Of a DNA stretch of 12,170 bases, positions 1 through 8,383 are shown one piece after another. The notes beneath the pieces were generated by a model. The model was not told where the DNA came from. It ran no database searches and saw only the letters and a list, made by a program, of their open reading frames with translations. Each line of letters begins with the position of its first letter. Position 1 is the stretch's first letter. The DNA comes from Glaciecola sp. UBA2563 (GTDB lineage: Bacteria; Pseudomonadota; Gammaproteobacteria; Enterobacterales; Alteromonadaceae), in the NCBI GenBank assembly GCA_002340325.1, contig DDLV01000079.1, positions 1 through 12,170 of the forward strand, given 5' to 3'. A program made the position numbers and the translations under genes.

Positions 1-192
1 CCTTCGATGATGCAAAATATGAGAGATAAACAGCCCCTAATTGCAGCAAAATTATTCTACCTCTCATTAAGACACCCAACTAGTTTCCTCAGCAAAATGA
101 CTTTCTCAAATTGTGGCACCTGAATTGCTATTCACTAATTACAAAAACCTGGAATATGTGATCAGGTAAACGCACAACTCAACGAGGGTGCA
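1..192. other. Gene-free leader region upstream of flgF
   Basis: No convincing gene is visible. One frame stays open from position 1 to a stop at 121-123 (about 40 codons), but its translation does not resemble the FlgE C-terminus expected if flgE lies upstream, and it runs into the promoter. An inverted repeat, ATGAGAG at 19-25 and CTCTCAT at 61-67, could be a 3' end structure of an upstream gene or an activator site. Neither is shown by the sequence. The sigma-54 promoter at 114-129 is the only well supported element. Confidence 0.6.
114..129 (+). promoter_or_regulatory. Sigma-54 (RpoN) promoter of the flgF operon
   Basis: The string TGGCACCTGAATTGCT has the GG (115-116) and GC (127-128) dinucleotides exactly 12 nt apart, as required for -24/-12 recognition. 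It matches the consensus TGGCAC-N5-TTGC almost completely. Transcription should begin near 140, giving a leader of about 50 nt before flgF. In Vibrio and Pseudomonas the rod and ring genes are middle-class genes driven by RpoN with a FlrC/FleR-type enhancer-binding protein. That activator's site cannot be identified here. Confidence 0.88.
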
Positions 193-939
193 ATGGATAA
201 GTTTTTATACATTTCTGCAAGCGGTGCAAGCCAGAATTTATTAGCGACATCTGTAAGAGCAAACAATATTGCAAATGCACAAACGACTGGGTTTAAAGCA
301 CAGTTGGAACAAGCTAGGGCAATGCCGGCGTTCGGTGAAGGGTTGCCGACAAGAGTATTTAATATGACCGAAAACCCGTCTAATCTGTACGAAAGCGGGC
401 AACTGATCCCGACTGGTGGAGACTATGATGTTGCGATAAAAGGCGATGGATGGTTTAGCGTGTTAACGCCGCAAGGCGAAGAAGCCTACACTAGAGATGG
501 CAACTTTGTTCCTTCAGCAACAACTGGGATACTGCAAGATGCCGCCGGGAATCAAGTGTTAGGGGCTAATGGCCCAATAGTGTTGCCCACACCCGCTGGC
601 AAAATAACCATTTCTGATGATGGTGTAATCTCTGCAATATTACCAGGTGCACCATTAAATGCCGCGATTGACGTTGACCAGTTAAAACTAGTTAATCCAC
701 CGCTTGATGAAATAAAGCGCAGAGCAGACGGCTTATTCGATCGCATTGACGGTCAGATCGAAGAAGCAGACTTAGGAGTAAGAGTCGAGGCAGGCATGTT
801 GGAAGGTTCCAACGTCAACCCTATCGAAGAAATGGTGGAGATGATATCGCTCCAGCGAAATTACGATATGCAAGTCAAAATGATGCGTCGAGCAGACCAG
901 CTTAGTTCACGCGGTAACCAATTATTAAGATTTCTATAA
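193..939 (+). CDS. flgF: Flagellar proximal rod protein FlgF
   Basis: FlgF is an axial component of the periplasmic proximal rod, joining FlgB/FlgC to the distal rod protein FlgG, and is exported by the flagellar type III apparatus. At 248 residues it is close to the enterobacterial length of about 251. The N-terminal rod signature ANNIANAQTTGFK lies at residues 23-35. The C-terminal hook/rod segment with EGSNVNPIEEM and QRNYDMQVKMM occupies roughly residues 198-248, and the central part contains the FlgE/F/G-like DYDVAIKGDGWF motif. As in the family there is no cleavable signal peptide. The ATG is preceded by GAGGG (184-188) at 4 nt spacing. It is the first gene after the sigma-54 promoter, and flgG follows after 30 nt. 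Confidence 0.97.
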   Translation: MDKFLYISASGASQNLLATSVRANNIANAQTTGFKAQLEQARAMPAFGEGLPTRVFNMTENPSNLYESGQLIPTGGDYDVAIKGDGWFSVLTPQGEEAYTRDGNFVPSATTGILQDAAGNQVLGANGPIVLPTPAGKITISDDGVISAILPGAPLNAAIDVDQLKLVNPPLDEIKRRADGLFDRIDGQIEEADLGVRVEAGMLEGSNVNPIEEMVEMISLQRNYDMQVKMMRRADQLSSRGNQLLRFL

Positions 940-969
940 AAGGCAGTATTTAACTGCGGAGGTAAGTAT

Positions 970-1758
970 ATGCATCCTGCATTATGGATCAGTAAGACCG
1001 GACTTGATGCTGCACAAACAGATGTTTCAGTGGTGTCTAACAATTTGGCAAATGCAAGTACTGTTGGGTTTAAAAAAGACCGCGCTGTTTTTGAAGACTT
1101 GCTGTACCAAAATGTCAATCAACCGGGAGGTCGCTCCTCGGCCGACACTACATTGCCTTCCGGTCTGATGCTTGGCGCAGGCTCAAAGGTAGTCGCAACG
1201 CAAAAGACGCATACACAAGGCGAAATAATTACCACTGAAAGTCAATATGACATGGCCATAAATGGCAGTGGCTTTTTCGAAATTCAATTACCGGATGGGA
1301 CACAAGCATACTCAAGAAATGGTCAATTTACGCTCAATGACCAAGGGCAGATGGTGACCCCGGGCGCTGGGTTTTTACTGCAACCAGTCATTACAATACC
1401 GCCTGACGCGAGTGGTGTCACGATATCTCAGGATGGTCAGGTAACAGCGCAACTACCGGGCCAAGCGGAGCCTCAGGCTGTCGGGCAAATTAATATAACC
1501 GACTTCATCAATCCAACCGGTTTGCAACCAATGGGGCAAAACCTGTTTTTAGAAACAGCGGTCTCTGGCGCGCCCATTCAGGGGATTCCTGGATTAGAAG
1601 GCATCGGCTCGATTGAACAAGGATTTCTTGAAACATCCAACGTAAATGTGACAGAAGAGCTCGTCAATCTCATTGAAAGCCAACGCTTATACGAGATGAA
1701 CTCAAGAGTAATAAGTTCTGTTGACCAAATGCTGGGTCAAGTAATACAGCAATTATAA
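970..1758 (+). CDS. flgG: Flagellar distal rod protein FlgG
   Basis: FlgG forms the distal rod that passes through the P and L rings. The protein has 262 residues (about 260 in Escherichia coli) and aligns by eye end to end with that family. It shows SNNLANASTVGFKK at residues 23-36, TTLPSGL at 60-66, GSGFFEIQLPDGTQAYSRNG in the middle and ETSNVNVTEELVNLIESQR near the C-terminus. The segment at about 46-63, which distinguishes rod FlgG from hook FlgE in enterobacteria and bears on rod stiffness, is present. A strong ribosome binding site, GGAGGT (958-963), sits 6 nt before the ATG. flgH starts 16 nt after the stop. Confidence 0.98.
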   Translation: MHPALWISKTGLDAAQTDVSVVSNNLANASTVGFKKDRAVFEDLLYQNVNQPGGRSSADTTLPSGLMLGAGSKVVATQKTHTQGEIITTESQYDMAINGSGFFEIQLPDGTQAYSRNGQFTLNDQGQMVTPGAGFLLQPVITIPPDASGVTISQDGQVTAQLPGQAEPQAVGQINITDFINPTGLQPMGQNLFLETAVSGAPIQGIPGLEGIGSIEQGFLETSNVNVTEELVNLIESQRLYEMNSRVISSVDQMLGQVIQQL

Positions 1759-1774
1759 TGGTAGGGATTGTCTT

Positions 1775-2464
1775 ATGAACATAAGTAGTCTGTGTTTGTT
1801 CCTCGTGGTGGTGTTCTCCCTTTACGGTTGCAATGCGACCCAAACGGCGACACCAGTCGCCGACGATCCGATGTATGCGCCAGTGACGCCAGTTATGAAA
1901 AGGGCAGACATTGCTGATACTGGTAGCCTATTTACAGCAATGTCGTCAAATAGTCTCTATTCTGACATCAAAGCGCGTAATATTGGTGATATTGTCACGG
2001 TTACCTTACAGGAGAATACCAACGCGACGAAAAGCGCTGGTACTACAACCTCCAAAGAATCAGTGGTCGATGCACAACCCATCATAGGTCTGGGCGGGAA
2101 TCCTATTAGAATTGGCAACGAGTCAATTCAACTGGGGATGAACACTAGCAATGAATTTACGGGCGACGCACAAGCTAATCAAAGTAATTCATTAAGAGGC
2201 AATATTTCCGTAACTGTTGTCGATGTGCTCCCCAACCAAAACCTCAGAATAAGAGGCGAAAAGTGGCTCACTCTAAACAGCGGTGACGAATATATAAGAC
2301 TCGACGGCATTATCAGAGCGGCGGATATATCGCCTACAAACGAAATTGCATCCACCAAAATTGCGAATGCACGCATACAATACAGCGGAACGGGTGCATT
2401 TGCTCGCGCGCAAGAAAAAGGGTGGTTAACGAGATTTTTTGATTCTTCTTGGTGGCCATTATGA
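1775..2464 (+). CDS. flgH: Flagellar L-ring lipoprotein FlgH
   Basis: FlgH assembles the L ring in the outer membrane, the bushing through which the distal rod turns. The 229-residue product begins with a short lipoprotein signal: a hydrophobic stretch, then lipobox L16-Y17-G18-C19. C19 should be lipidated and become the mature N-terminus. Family motifs include SLFTAMSSNSLYSDIKARN followed by IGDIVTVTLQENTNA, and a C-terminal part ending in ARAQEKGWLTRFFDSSWWPL. The start has AGGGA (1763-1767) at 7 nt spacing. The stop overlaps the preferred flgI start in an ATGA, suggesting translational coupling of the two ring proteins. Confidence 0.97.
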   Translation: MNISSLCLFLVVVFSLYGCNATQTATPVADDPMYAPVTPVMKRADIADTGSLFTAMSSNSLYSDIKARNIGDIVTVTLQENTNATKSAGTTTSKESVVDAQPIIGLGGNPIRIGNESIQLGMNTSNEFTGDAQANQSNSLRGNISVTVVDVLPNQNLRIRGEKWLTLNSGDEYIRLDGIIRAADISPTNEIASTKIANARIQYSGTGAFARAQEKGWLTRFFDSSWWPL

Positions 2465-3618
2465 AAAACGTTAGTCCTTCTACAAAAAATACTTTTACTA
2501 AGACGCATTTATATTTTATTAGTTTGTTAATGATAGTAGTGACTTTTTCAGGTCAGTTGCAGGCAGCAAGCCGGATAAAGGATTTGTCTTCTGTACAAGG
2601 GGTTAGGTCGAATCAGTTAGTTGGATTTGGTCTTGTTACAGGGTTACCAGGTACGGGTGAAACAACGCCATTTACCGAGCAATCGCTAAGAACTATGCTT
2701 GCAAATCTGGGTATAGTGTTAGACCCAAATGTGCGGCCTAATGCAAAAAATGTAGCTGCGGTTGCTGTCCACGCGGAGCTACCTGCTTTTGCCAAATCTG
2801 GACAAAAAATAGATATAACAGTGTCATCGATCGGTTCGGCAACAAGTCTTCAAGGAGGAACACTGTTAAAGACGTTTCTAAAAGGTCTTGATAACGAGGT
2901 ATATGCTGTTGCACAAGGCGCACTGGTAGTATCAGGTTTCGGCGCGCAAGGTAACGACGGTTCACGCATAGTCTCCAATACACCGACGGTTGGCACTATT
3001 GCAAACGGCGCTACGGTAGAGCGCAGTGTTCCCAGCGGCTTCATGCAAAACGATTACCTAATTTTAAACTTAAATACACCGGATTTTTCTACTGCAAATG
3101 CGATGTCAGAGGCGATCAACAAGTTTTTTGGAACCGAGACAAATAGCGCGCTGGCCACAGCAACGGCACTCGATGCGGCCTCAGTAAAAGTCAATGCGCC
3201 GCGCAGCACAGGAGAGCGAATTCAGTTTTTATCAATGGTTGAAAACATTAAATTTACACCTGCAGAAGCACCCGCACGAATTGTGATTAATAGCCGTACA
3301 GGCACTATCGTTATTGGTAAAGACGTGAGGTTATTGCCAGCTGCGATTACGCACGGAGGGCTTACCGTCACCATCAGCGAAAATTATGACGTTGACCAAC
3401 CCAATGCGCTTGCGCAAGGAGATACCGTAGTAGCACCCCGTTCTGTCGTCGATGTTGATCTTGCTGATTCAAGGATGTTTGCTTTCGATCCAGGTGTAAC
3501 CTTGGACACGTTAGTAAGAGCGGTTAATGAGATAGGCGCTGCTCCCGGAGATTTACAAGCGATACTTGAGGCGTTGCGGCAAGCGGGCGCTTTACAAGGT
3601 GAACTGGTTGTAATTTAG
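2461..3618 (+). CDS. flgI: Flagellar P-ring protein FlgI
   Basis: FlgI is secreted by Sec to the periplasm and forms the P ring around the distal rod at the peptidoglycan layer. The frame can be opened from a TTG at 2449, but the ATG at 2461 is chosen because it overlaps the flgH stop as ATGA. It yields 385 residues with a typical signal peptide: basic start, hydrophobic core at about 17-30, and likely cleavage after A35 or A36 before SRIKDLSSVQGVR. The mature start closely resembles the family pattern (SVQGVRSNQLVGFGLVTGL, then PGTGE). The conserved SRTGTIVIGKDVR and the C-terminal GDLQAILEALRQAGALQGEL are present. No strong ribosome binding site is seen, so translation probably depends on coupling to flgH. 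Confidence 0.97.
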   Translation: MKNVSPSTKNTFTKTHLYFISLLMIVVTFSGQLQAASRIKDLSSVQGVRSNQLVGFGLVTGLPGTGETTPFTEQSLRTMLANLGIVLDPNVRPNAKNVAAVAVHAELPAFAKSGQKIDITVSSIGSATSLQGGTLLKTFLKGLDNEVYAVAQGALVVSGFGAQGNDGSRIVSNTPTVGTIANGATVERSVPSGFMQNDYLILNLNTPDFSTANAMSEAINKFFGTETNSALATATALDAASVKVNAPRSTGERIQFLSMVENIKFTPAEAPARIVINSRTGTIVIGKDVRLLPAAITHGGLTVTISENYDVDQPNALAQGDTVVAPRSVVDVDLADSRMFAFDPGVTLDTLVRAVNEIGAAPGDLQAILEALRQAGALQGELVVI

Positions 3619-3635
3619 ATTCATGTCTACTGACA

Positions 3636-4646
3636 GTGGCTTTAAAAAAAGCACCCATAATTAAACTAGAGACAATCAGACAAAATACCATGGCTATTGA
3701 TTCACAATCACCAACTAGTAGTACTCAGCTAGAGATGACACGAAACGTGCACGACGTTAACAGCACCGCTGTGTTAAAACAAAAAAGTCGAGAAGGCGGT
3801 GATGAGGTATTGCGAGAAGTCGCCCAGCAGTTTGAGGCTATTTTTATGCGGATGCTTCTAAAAACAATGCGTCAAGCTCAAGACACCTTGTCAGACAAAG
3901 ATAACCCGCTTAATTCTGACCAGATGAAATTCTACAGGGATATGCATGACCAGCAACTGGCGGTAAACCTATCTAGTAATGGAAGTTTAGGGCTAGCAGA
4001 TGTCATCGTACAACAGCTCAGTGGTCCAACAAACACACGCTTTGTTAATTCTCCACAGATAAATACTATAAGTGGCGAAGAAGGCGTTCTGAATGCTGCG
4101 CAAAATATTTCTGCGAAACCTACAAATAACGAAGAAAAACGTTCCAGTTTTAATACTCCTCAAGATTTTATTGAATACCTCTTACCAAAAGTACAACCGG
4201 CTGCTGAAAAATTAGGTATAGATGCTAAAGCGCTCGTTGCTCAGTCAGCATTAGAGACGGGTTGGGGGAAATTTATAATGCATGATAAGGACGGAAAAAG
4301 CGCACATAACTTATTTGGTATAAAAGCGGATACTAGATGGGCAGGTGAAAAAGTTGTCGTTAACACCATGGAAAACGAAGGCGGTGTAGCGTCTCAAATA
4401 CGCGCTGCGTTTCGAAGCTATGATAATTTTTCTGACTCAGTCAATGACTATGTTGATTTTCTCAAATCAAACTCTCGCTACGCAGATGCGCTAGACAAAA
4501 CAGAAAATGTGAAAGGCTTTTTTCAGGCGCTACAAGATGCTGGTTATGCTACCGATCCTGATTATGCGAATAAGGTCATATCCATTTATAAAGGCGATAC
4601 ACTTAATGGGCGTAATAGTGGGGTTAATATTGGGATCATGAGATGA
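3636..4646 (+). CDS. flgJ: Rod cap / peptidoglycan hydrolase FlgJ
   Basis: FlgJ caps the growing rod and cuts peptidoglycan so the rod can cross it. Two domains are visible: an N-terminal rod-binding domain (about residues 55-128, with VAQQFEAIFMRMLLKTMRQA), and, after a polar linker of about 45 residues, a C-terminal N-acetylglucosaminidase-type domain (about 176-325). The latter has the catalytic motif QSALETGWG (Glu207) and NLFGIK; a second acidic catalytic residue probably lies near 246-248. The DAGYATDPDYANKV motif is typical. The start is uncertain. GTG 3636 gives 336 residues but has no ribosome binding site. ATG 3690 gives 318, closer to the usual spacing before the rod-binding motif. 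An ATG at 3623 is out of frame by one base across a run of seven A. The stop overlaps flgK by ATGA. Confidence 0.95.
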   Translation: MALKKAPIIKLETIRQNTMAIDSQSPTSSTQLEMTRNVHDVNSTAVLKQKSREGGDEVLREVAQQFEAIFMRMLLKTMRQAQDTLSDKDNPLNSDQMKFYRDMHDQQLAVNLSSNGSLGLADVIVQQLSGPTNTRFVNSPQINTISGEEGVLNAAQNISAKPTNNEEKRSSFNTPQDFIEYLLPKVQPAAEKLGIDAKALVAQSALETGWGKFIMHDKDGKSAHNLFGIKADTRWAGEKVVVNTMENEGGVASQIRAAFRSYDNFSDSVNDYVDFLKSNSRYADALDKTENVKGFFQALQDAGYATDPDYANKVISIYKGDTLNGRNSGVNIGIMR

Positions 4647-6772
4647 TTAAAACGGCTGATTTGTTTACGATTGCATCTTCTGGCCTTAATGCGAGTGCAA
4701 GATTATTAACTACCACAGGTAACAATATCGCAAACGTTAACAGTGAAGGTTACGTACGAGAGCGCACAGAAGTCACTCAGCGTTTAACCGGTGGCGTAGA
4801 TTTTGGGTTTACCGATAGGGTGATGGATCAATTTGCGCTAGACCAACTTCGAAGAGACACCAGTTTGGTTGGCGAATATCAGGCGTTTCTTGACCGCATA
4901 GACGGTCTCGATAATGCTTTGGCTAGCGAAGCAAATAGTATAGCGGCTGGCATATCTCGTTTCTTCGATTCCATTCAAACAGCGACTGACGACCCGACCA
5001 GTATGCCATCGCGAGATGCGGTGATTGGTGAAGCAGAAAGTATGCTGAACAGAGTTAATCAGCTTGCAGACTTCATGAAAGATAAAGAGCTAGAAGTAGA
5101 ATTACAGATAGAAGCGTCTGTTAATCTAGCAAATAACTTGATAAGACAAATCGGCGATTTAAACGAATCTATTACCACGGTAGCAGGCAACAGTGTTATT
5201 GATTCACCGACCAAGCTTTTGAATGAACGCGATCAATCTATACTGCAATTGGCGGAGATCCTTGATATAGAGGTTAGGCGCAGTTCAAACATAGATGATG
5301 GGCTCGTAGTGAATCTAAAATCGGGTGAATCACTTGTCTTGGCTGACGGCAGTTTTAATTTATTTACGGTGGGCGGCACACCTGATTTTAATAACAGGCA
5401 ATTGCAGCTGTCTACAACGTTTGAAAGAGCAGATAAAAGCAATACCACGTTAAATGTTCTTGAAGAAAACCTCGGCGGCACCATGGGTGGCCTCTTCAAC
5501 TATCGAGAAAGTGCACTAGAGCCCGCGCAAAGAGATTTGGGCAAATTGGTTGCAGTACTGGCGGATGCGGTAAATATACAAAACAGACAAGGGATGGATC
5601 TTGATCAACAATTTGGTAGCAATCTTTTCAATATCCCTGAGTTCAGTGCTATCAACTATCCGACCAATGCTGATTTAGCATCAAGCGTATCAGGTAGAAT
5701 TATTCCGGGTGAATCAAATTTGTTAACCAGCGATGATTATCAGATCACCATTCTTACCGCCCCAACGGGTCCATTGCCAACAACCTTTGATATCGAAGTC
5801 ATGGCGATGACGAACCAAGGGGTACCTCAGCTTGATGAAAATGGTAATCCAATAACTGAAATATTAACCGTAACTGCAGGGCCGGGTAACTACAATGAGA
5901 CAATTGGCGGTATAGAATTGGAGTTTGCAAGCACCGGAAACTATAGCGTTGGCGACCAGTTCCTCGTTCAGCCGACACGACGAACTGCTGAAAACCTAAC
6001 GTTAGCGACGACCAGAGGCGAGGATCTCGCGTTTGCCAAGCCCATAAGGGTAGATGCTAGTCTTAATAACCTTGGTGATGCTAAGTTGATTGAAACTGTC
6101 GTGGATGAAGTGGACCTGCCAAATTCAGCATTTGATGGCAATGGCGGATTACAGGACGTTGCAACATCGCCCTCTCCAGTATTTGGTGCTCCAGTGACCA
6201 TCAGATTCAACAGTGAAGATGAGTTTTCGGTATTGGATACAGCCGGTAGCGTCATAACCACAGTCTCGAATGCGCCGGATTTGAACAATCTTATCGAACA
6301 GGCAAGGAGCACAGGTATACCGGCATGGCCAGCGGAGTTCGCAGCACTTGATGGCTATCCTGGCTATGATTTTTCTCTGCAAGGCATTCCCGTTGTCGGT
6401 GATGAATACTCCATAGCGTTCAACGATGGTGGCGTAAATGACAATAGAAATGCATTAGATTTAGCTAGCTTGCAGGAAGAAGGGTTGGTGCGTCAAAGCA
6501 GTGGCGTTTTTGGAAATCTGGTGAGTTTCAATGAGGCCTTCGCCACAATTGTCAGCAATATTGGTTCAGAAGCAGCAAACGCGCGATTTGACTTGGATGC
6601 TGCATCAATTATGAAAACGCAATCCAGCGAGTGGTTTGAATCAAGTGCTGGTGTTAGCTTAGATGAGGAGGCTGCCAATATGATCCAGTATCAACAAAGC
6701 TATGCCGCTGCAGCGAGAATACTCAGCACTGCGCAAGAATTGTTTGAAACTATTTTACAATCAGTGCGGTAG
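4643..6772 (+). CDS. flgK: Hook-filament junction protein FlgK (HAP1)
   Basis: FlgK forms the first junction layer between hook and filament and is exported through the growing hook. The 709-residue protein is longer than the enterobacterial one (about 547). Its N-terminal axial motif TTGNNIANVNSEGYVRE lies at about residues 24-40. The C-terminal part contains the SAGVSLDEEAANMIQYQQSY motif followed by an alpha-helical end, both typical of the family. The extra length is in the middle, about residues 345-600, which is rich in Thr, Asn, Gly and Val and probably beta-rich surface domains. The ATG overlaps the flgJ stop and has GGGA (4632-4635) 7 nt upstream. flgL follows after 45 nt with no terminator between. 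Confidence 0.97.
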   Translation: MIKTADLFTIASSGLNASARLLTTTGNNIANVNSEGYVRERTEVTQRLTGGVDFGFTDRVMDQFALDQLRRDTSLVGEYQAFLDRIDGLDNALASEANSIAAGISRFFDSIQTATDDPTSMPSRDAVIGEAESMLNRVNQLADFMKDKELEVELQIEASVNLANNLIRQIGDLNESITTVAGNSVIDSPTKLLNERDQSILQLAEILDIEVRRSSNIDDGLVVNLKSGESLVLADGSFNLFTVGGTPDFNNRQLQLSTTFERADKSNTTLNVLEENLGGTMGGLFNYRESALEPAQRDLGKLVAVLADAVNIQNRQGMDLDQQFGSNLFNIPEFSAINYPTNADLASSVSGRIIPGESNLLTSDDYQITILTAPTGPLPTTFDIEVMAMTNQGVPQLDENGNPITEILTVTAGPGNYNETIGGIELEFASTGNYSVGDQFLVQPTRRTAENLTLATTRGEDLAFAKPIRVDASLNNLGDAKLIETVVDEVDLPNSAFDGNGGLQDVATSPSPVFGAPVTIRFNSEDEFSVLDTAGSVITTVSNAPDLNNLIEQARSTGIPAWPAEFAALDGYPGYDFSLQGIPVVGDEYSIAFNDGGVNDNRNALDLASLQEEGLVRQSSGVFGNLVSFNEAFATIVSNIGSEAANARFDLDAASIMKTQSSEWFESSAGVSLDEEAANMIQYQQSYAAAARILSTAQELFETILQSVR

Positions 6773-6817
6773 TCTATGTCACGATCAACTAATTGTAACA
6801 GCGTAAGGTGAGATTAA

Positions 6818-8047
6818 ATGCGGATAACGACTAATTTGATTTTTGATCAGAATCTACGCGCAATTAACGATAACCAGGGACGACTGTCGGATATTCAAAC
6901 GCAACTTGCTACTGGAAGGAAGCTGTTGCGACCCTCAGATGATCCAGTTGGCGCTGTACAAGTGATTAGAATGACTGAAGAGCTTGAAAAGTTTGATCAG
7001 TACAAACGAAACATCTCGCTTGCAAGAAACAATTTAGAGCTTCAGGAAACCACACTTCGAAGTTTAAACGAAATTGTTAATAGAGCGAGAGTATTAACGA
7101 TTCAGTCAAGCAGTGGTATTTTTACAAACTCGGATAGGCAAACGATCAGCGAAGAGATAGAGCAACTTAGAAACCAAACGATTGACCTGATGAATGCGCA
7201 AAACTTCAGCGGCGAGTATATATTTGCCGGGTATCAGTCAGATCAAGTGCCATTCAGATTTGATCCATCTGATACAGCTAACCCAGTAACATTTGCTGGT
7301 GATGACGGCACTAACGCTATCCAGGTTTCAGACAGCGTTACCGTGCAGACCACCTCTTCCGGTAGTACAATTTTCGAAAATGTTTTCAAAAGAAATTCAT
7401 TTGACGTTAATGGCACGACAGGCGGACTTGTAGTTAACGGAAGCAGTGTTATTAATCAGGCCTTATTTGACGATTTTTATCGCAACAACTTCGACCCAGG
7501 TGTGCCTGCAAATAATCAGTTTGAACTGCGCATACTGGCCGGAAATTCAGTAGAGGTTACTAACACGGGTACCGGTGTTGTTGTTGGTACGGCGAATTAC
7601 GTTACCGACGACCCTATTCTTTTTCAAGGAATGAGTTTCGATGCCTCATCTATTGGCGTCGGCGATACCATAAATTTTGAGTTACCAAGACCCCAGAAGA
7701 GCAACCTAGCTGAAACGTTGCATAATTTCGCTGTCGCCCTGCAAAGCGAAACCATCTCGGATAACGATTTCACAAAAGCAGTTAATGATTCACTTGTAGG
7801 TTTGGACGCCGGCTTAACGCAAATGGCAAGAGAAAGCAGCTCATTAGGGGGCCGCCTCAATATTATTGATTCAGTTGAAAGTTCTATACTCGACTCGGAG
7901 CTTGCAAATCAGGCAGCGAGGGGAGCGATACAGGATGTAGATTTTGCCGAGGCATCGTCAGAGTTCTCGAAACAGGAGACAGCATTAAACGCCGCTTTTG
8001 CTTCTTTTCCCAGAATTGCAGGCTTATCATTGTTCGATTTTATTTAA
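6818..8047 (+). CDS. flgL: Hook-filament junction protein FlgL (HAP3)
   Basis: FlgL is the second junction protein, lying between FlgK and the flagellin filament, and is related to flagellin at both ends. The N-terminal helix region has MRITTNLIFDQNLRAINDNQ and the family pattern QLATGRKLLRPSDDPVGA at about 29-46. The C-terminal helix includes DFAEASSEFSKQETALNA and ends in FDFI. At 409 residues it exceeds the enterobacterial form (about 317), with the excess in the centre (about 150-300). The ribosome binding site AAGGTGA (6805-6811) lies 6 nt before the ATG. It is the last gene of the sigma-54 operon, with an intrinsic terminator about 130 nt downstream. Confidence 0.96.
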   Translation: MRITTNLIFDQNLRAINDNQGRLSDIQTQLATGRKLLRPSDDPVGAVQVIRMTEELEKFDQYKRNISLARNNLELQETTLRSLNEIVNRARVLTIQSSSGIFTNSDRQTISEEIEQLRNQTIDLMNAQNFSGEYIFAGYQSDQVPFRFDPSDTANPVTFAGDDGTNAIQVSDSVTVQTTSSGSTIFENVFKRNSFDVNGTTGGLVVNGSSVINQALFDDFYRNNFDPGVPANNQFELRILAGNSVEVTNTGTGVVVGTANYVTDDPILFQGMSFDASSIGVGDTINFELPRPQKSNLAETLHNFAVALQSETISDNDFTKAVNDSLVGLDAGLTQMARESSSLGGRLNIIDSVESSILDSELANQAARGAIQDVDFAEASSEFSKQETALNAAFASFPRIAGLSLFDFI

Positions 8048-8178
8048 CGCCTGCACATTTTCAACGTGTTGAAACATACTATTCGTGATAAATAGCAGAA
8101 ATTTATCTCAATAAAAATATGACTCACTACCTCTAACAACGCACCAAGACATCTGCACTTCAGTCATGTTCAATTTTT

Positions 8179-8216
8179 AAAAACGGCAAACTTTTGCCGT
8201 TTTTGCCGTTTTTTTT
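8179..8216 (+). terminator. Rho-independent terminator after flgL, with a duplicated right arm
   Basis: An 11-bp stem can form between 8179-8189 and 8194-8204 (core AACGGCAA / TTGCCGTT). The right arm is repeated: TTTTGCCGT occurs at 8192-8200 and again at 8201-8209, and the second copy runs into eight T (8209-8216). Pairing the left arm with the second copy places the stem directly before the T tract as in a classic terminator. The sequence ends the flgF-flgL unit and lies just upstream of the flagellin A promoter. Confidence 0.85.
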
Positions 8217-8227
8217 GCCATTTTCTT

Positions 8228-8254
8228 TAAAGCCTTTTTTTGTATTGTCGATAA
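8228..8254 (+). promoter_or_regulatory. Sigma-28 (FliA) promoter of flagellin A
   Basis: TAAAGCCT at 8228-8235, an 11-nt spacer, then GTCGATAA at 8247-8254 match the FliA consensus TAAAGTTT-N11-GCCGATAA with the exact spacing. Transcription probably begins near 8261, giving a leader of about 120 nt. Late flagellar genes use this sigma factor after hook completion and FlgM export. Confidence 0.9.
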
Positions 8255-8323
8255 AGTCTACGAGAGAGCCAGTACATATACTTTTTTAGAGATATTAAAG
8301 TTGTGTTCTACAAATGTAATCAA

Positions 8324-8377
8324 CCGAACTATAAAGTTCGGCTGCCAGCCCAAAAAGCTGGACTGAGAGTGTAGGAG
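8324..8377 (+). promoter_or_regulatory. Tandem leader hairpins and ribosome binding site of flagellin A
   Basis: Two hairpins stand end to end. CCGAACT (8324-8330) pairs with AGTTCGG (8335-8341) around the loop ATAA, and CCAGC (8345-8349) pairs with GCTGG (8357-8361) around a 7-nt loop. The ribosome binding site AGGAG (8373-8377) follows 11 nt later, 6 nt before the start codon. The hairpins may stabilise the abundant flagellin mRNA or act in translational control. Which one is not shown by the sequence. Confidence 0.6.
8361..8375 (+). repeat. 15-nt repeat, copy in flagellin A leader
   Basis: GACTGAGAGTGTAGG here is repeated exactly at 10680-10694 after flagellin B. This copy begins at the last base of the second leader hairpin and ends inside the ribosome binding site, so anything pairing with or binding to it would affect initiation. 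Confidence 0.6.
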
Positions 8378-8383
8378 AGACTT

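Noticed and set aside
1..123. Open frame through the start of the window as the end of an upstream gene
   Set aside because: Its translation lacks any FlgE-like C-terminal motif and it reads into the sigma-54 promoter.
2449..2460. TTG start for flgI giving four extra residues
   Set aside because: The ATG at 2461 overlaps the flgH stop as ATGA and gives a normal signal peptide start.
8361..8375. TPP riboswitch signature because of CTGAGA
   Set aside because: The other conserved TPP motifs are absent and the gene context is flagellin, not thiamine metabolism.
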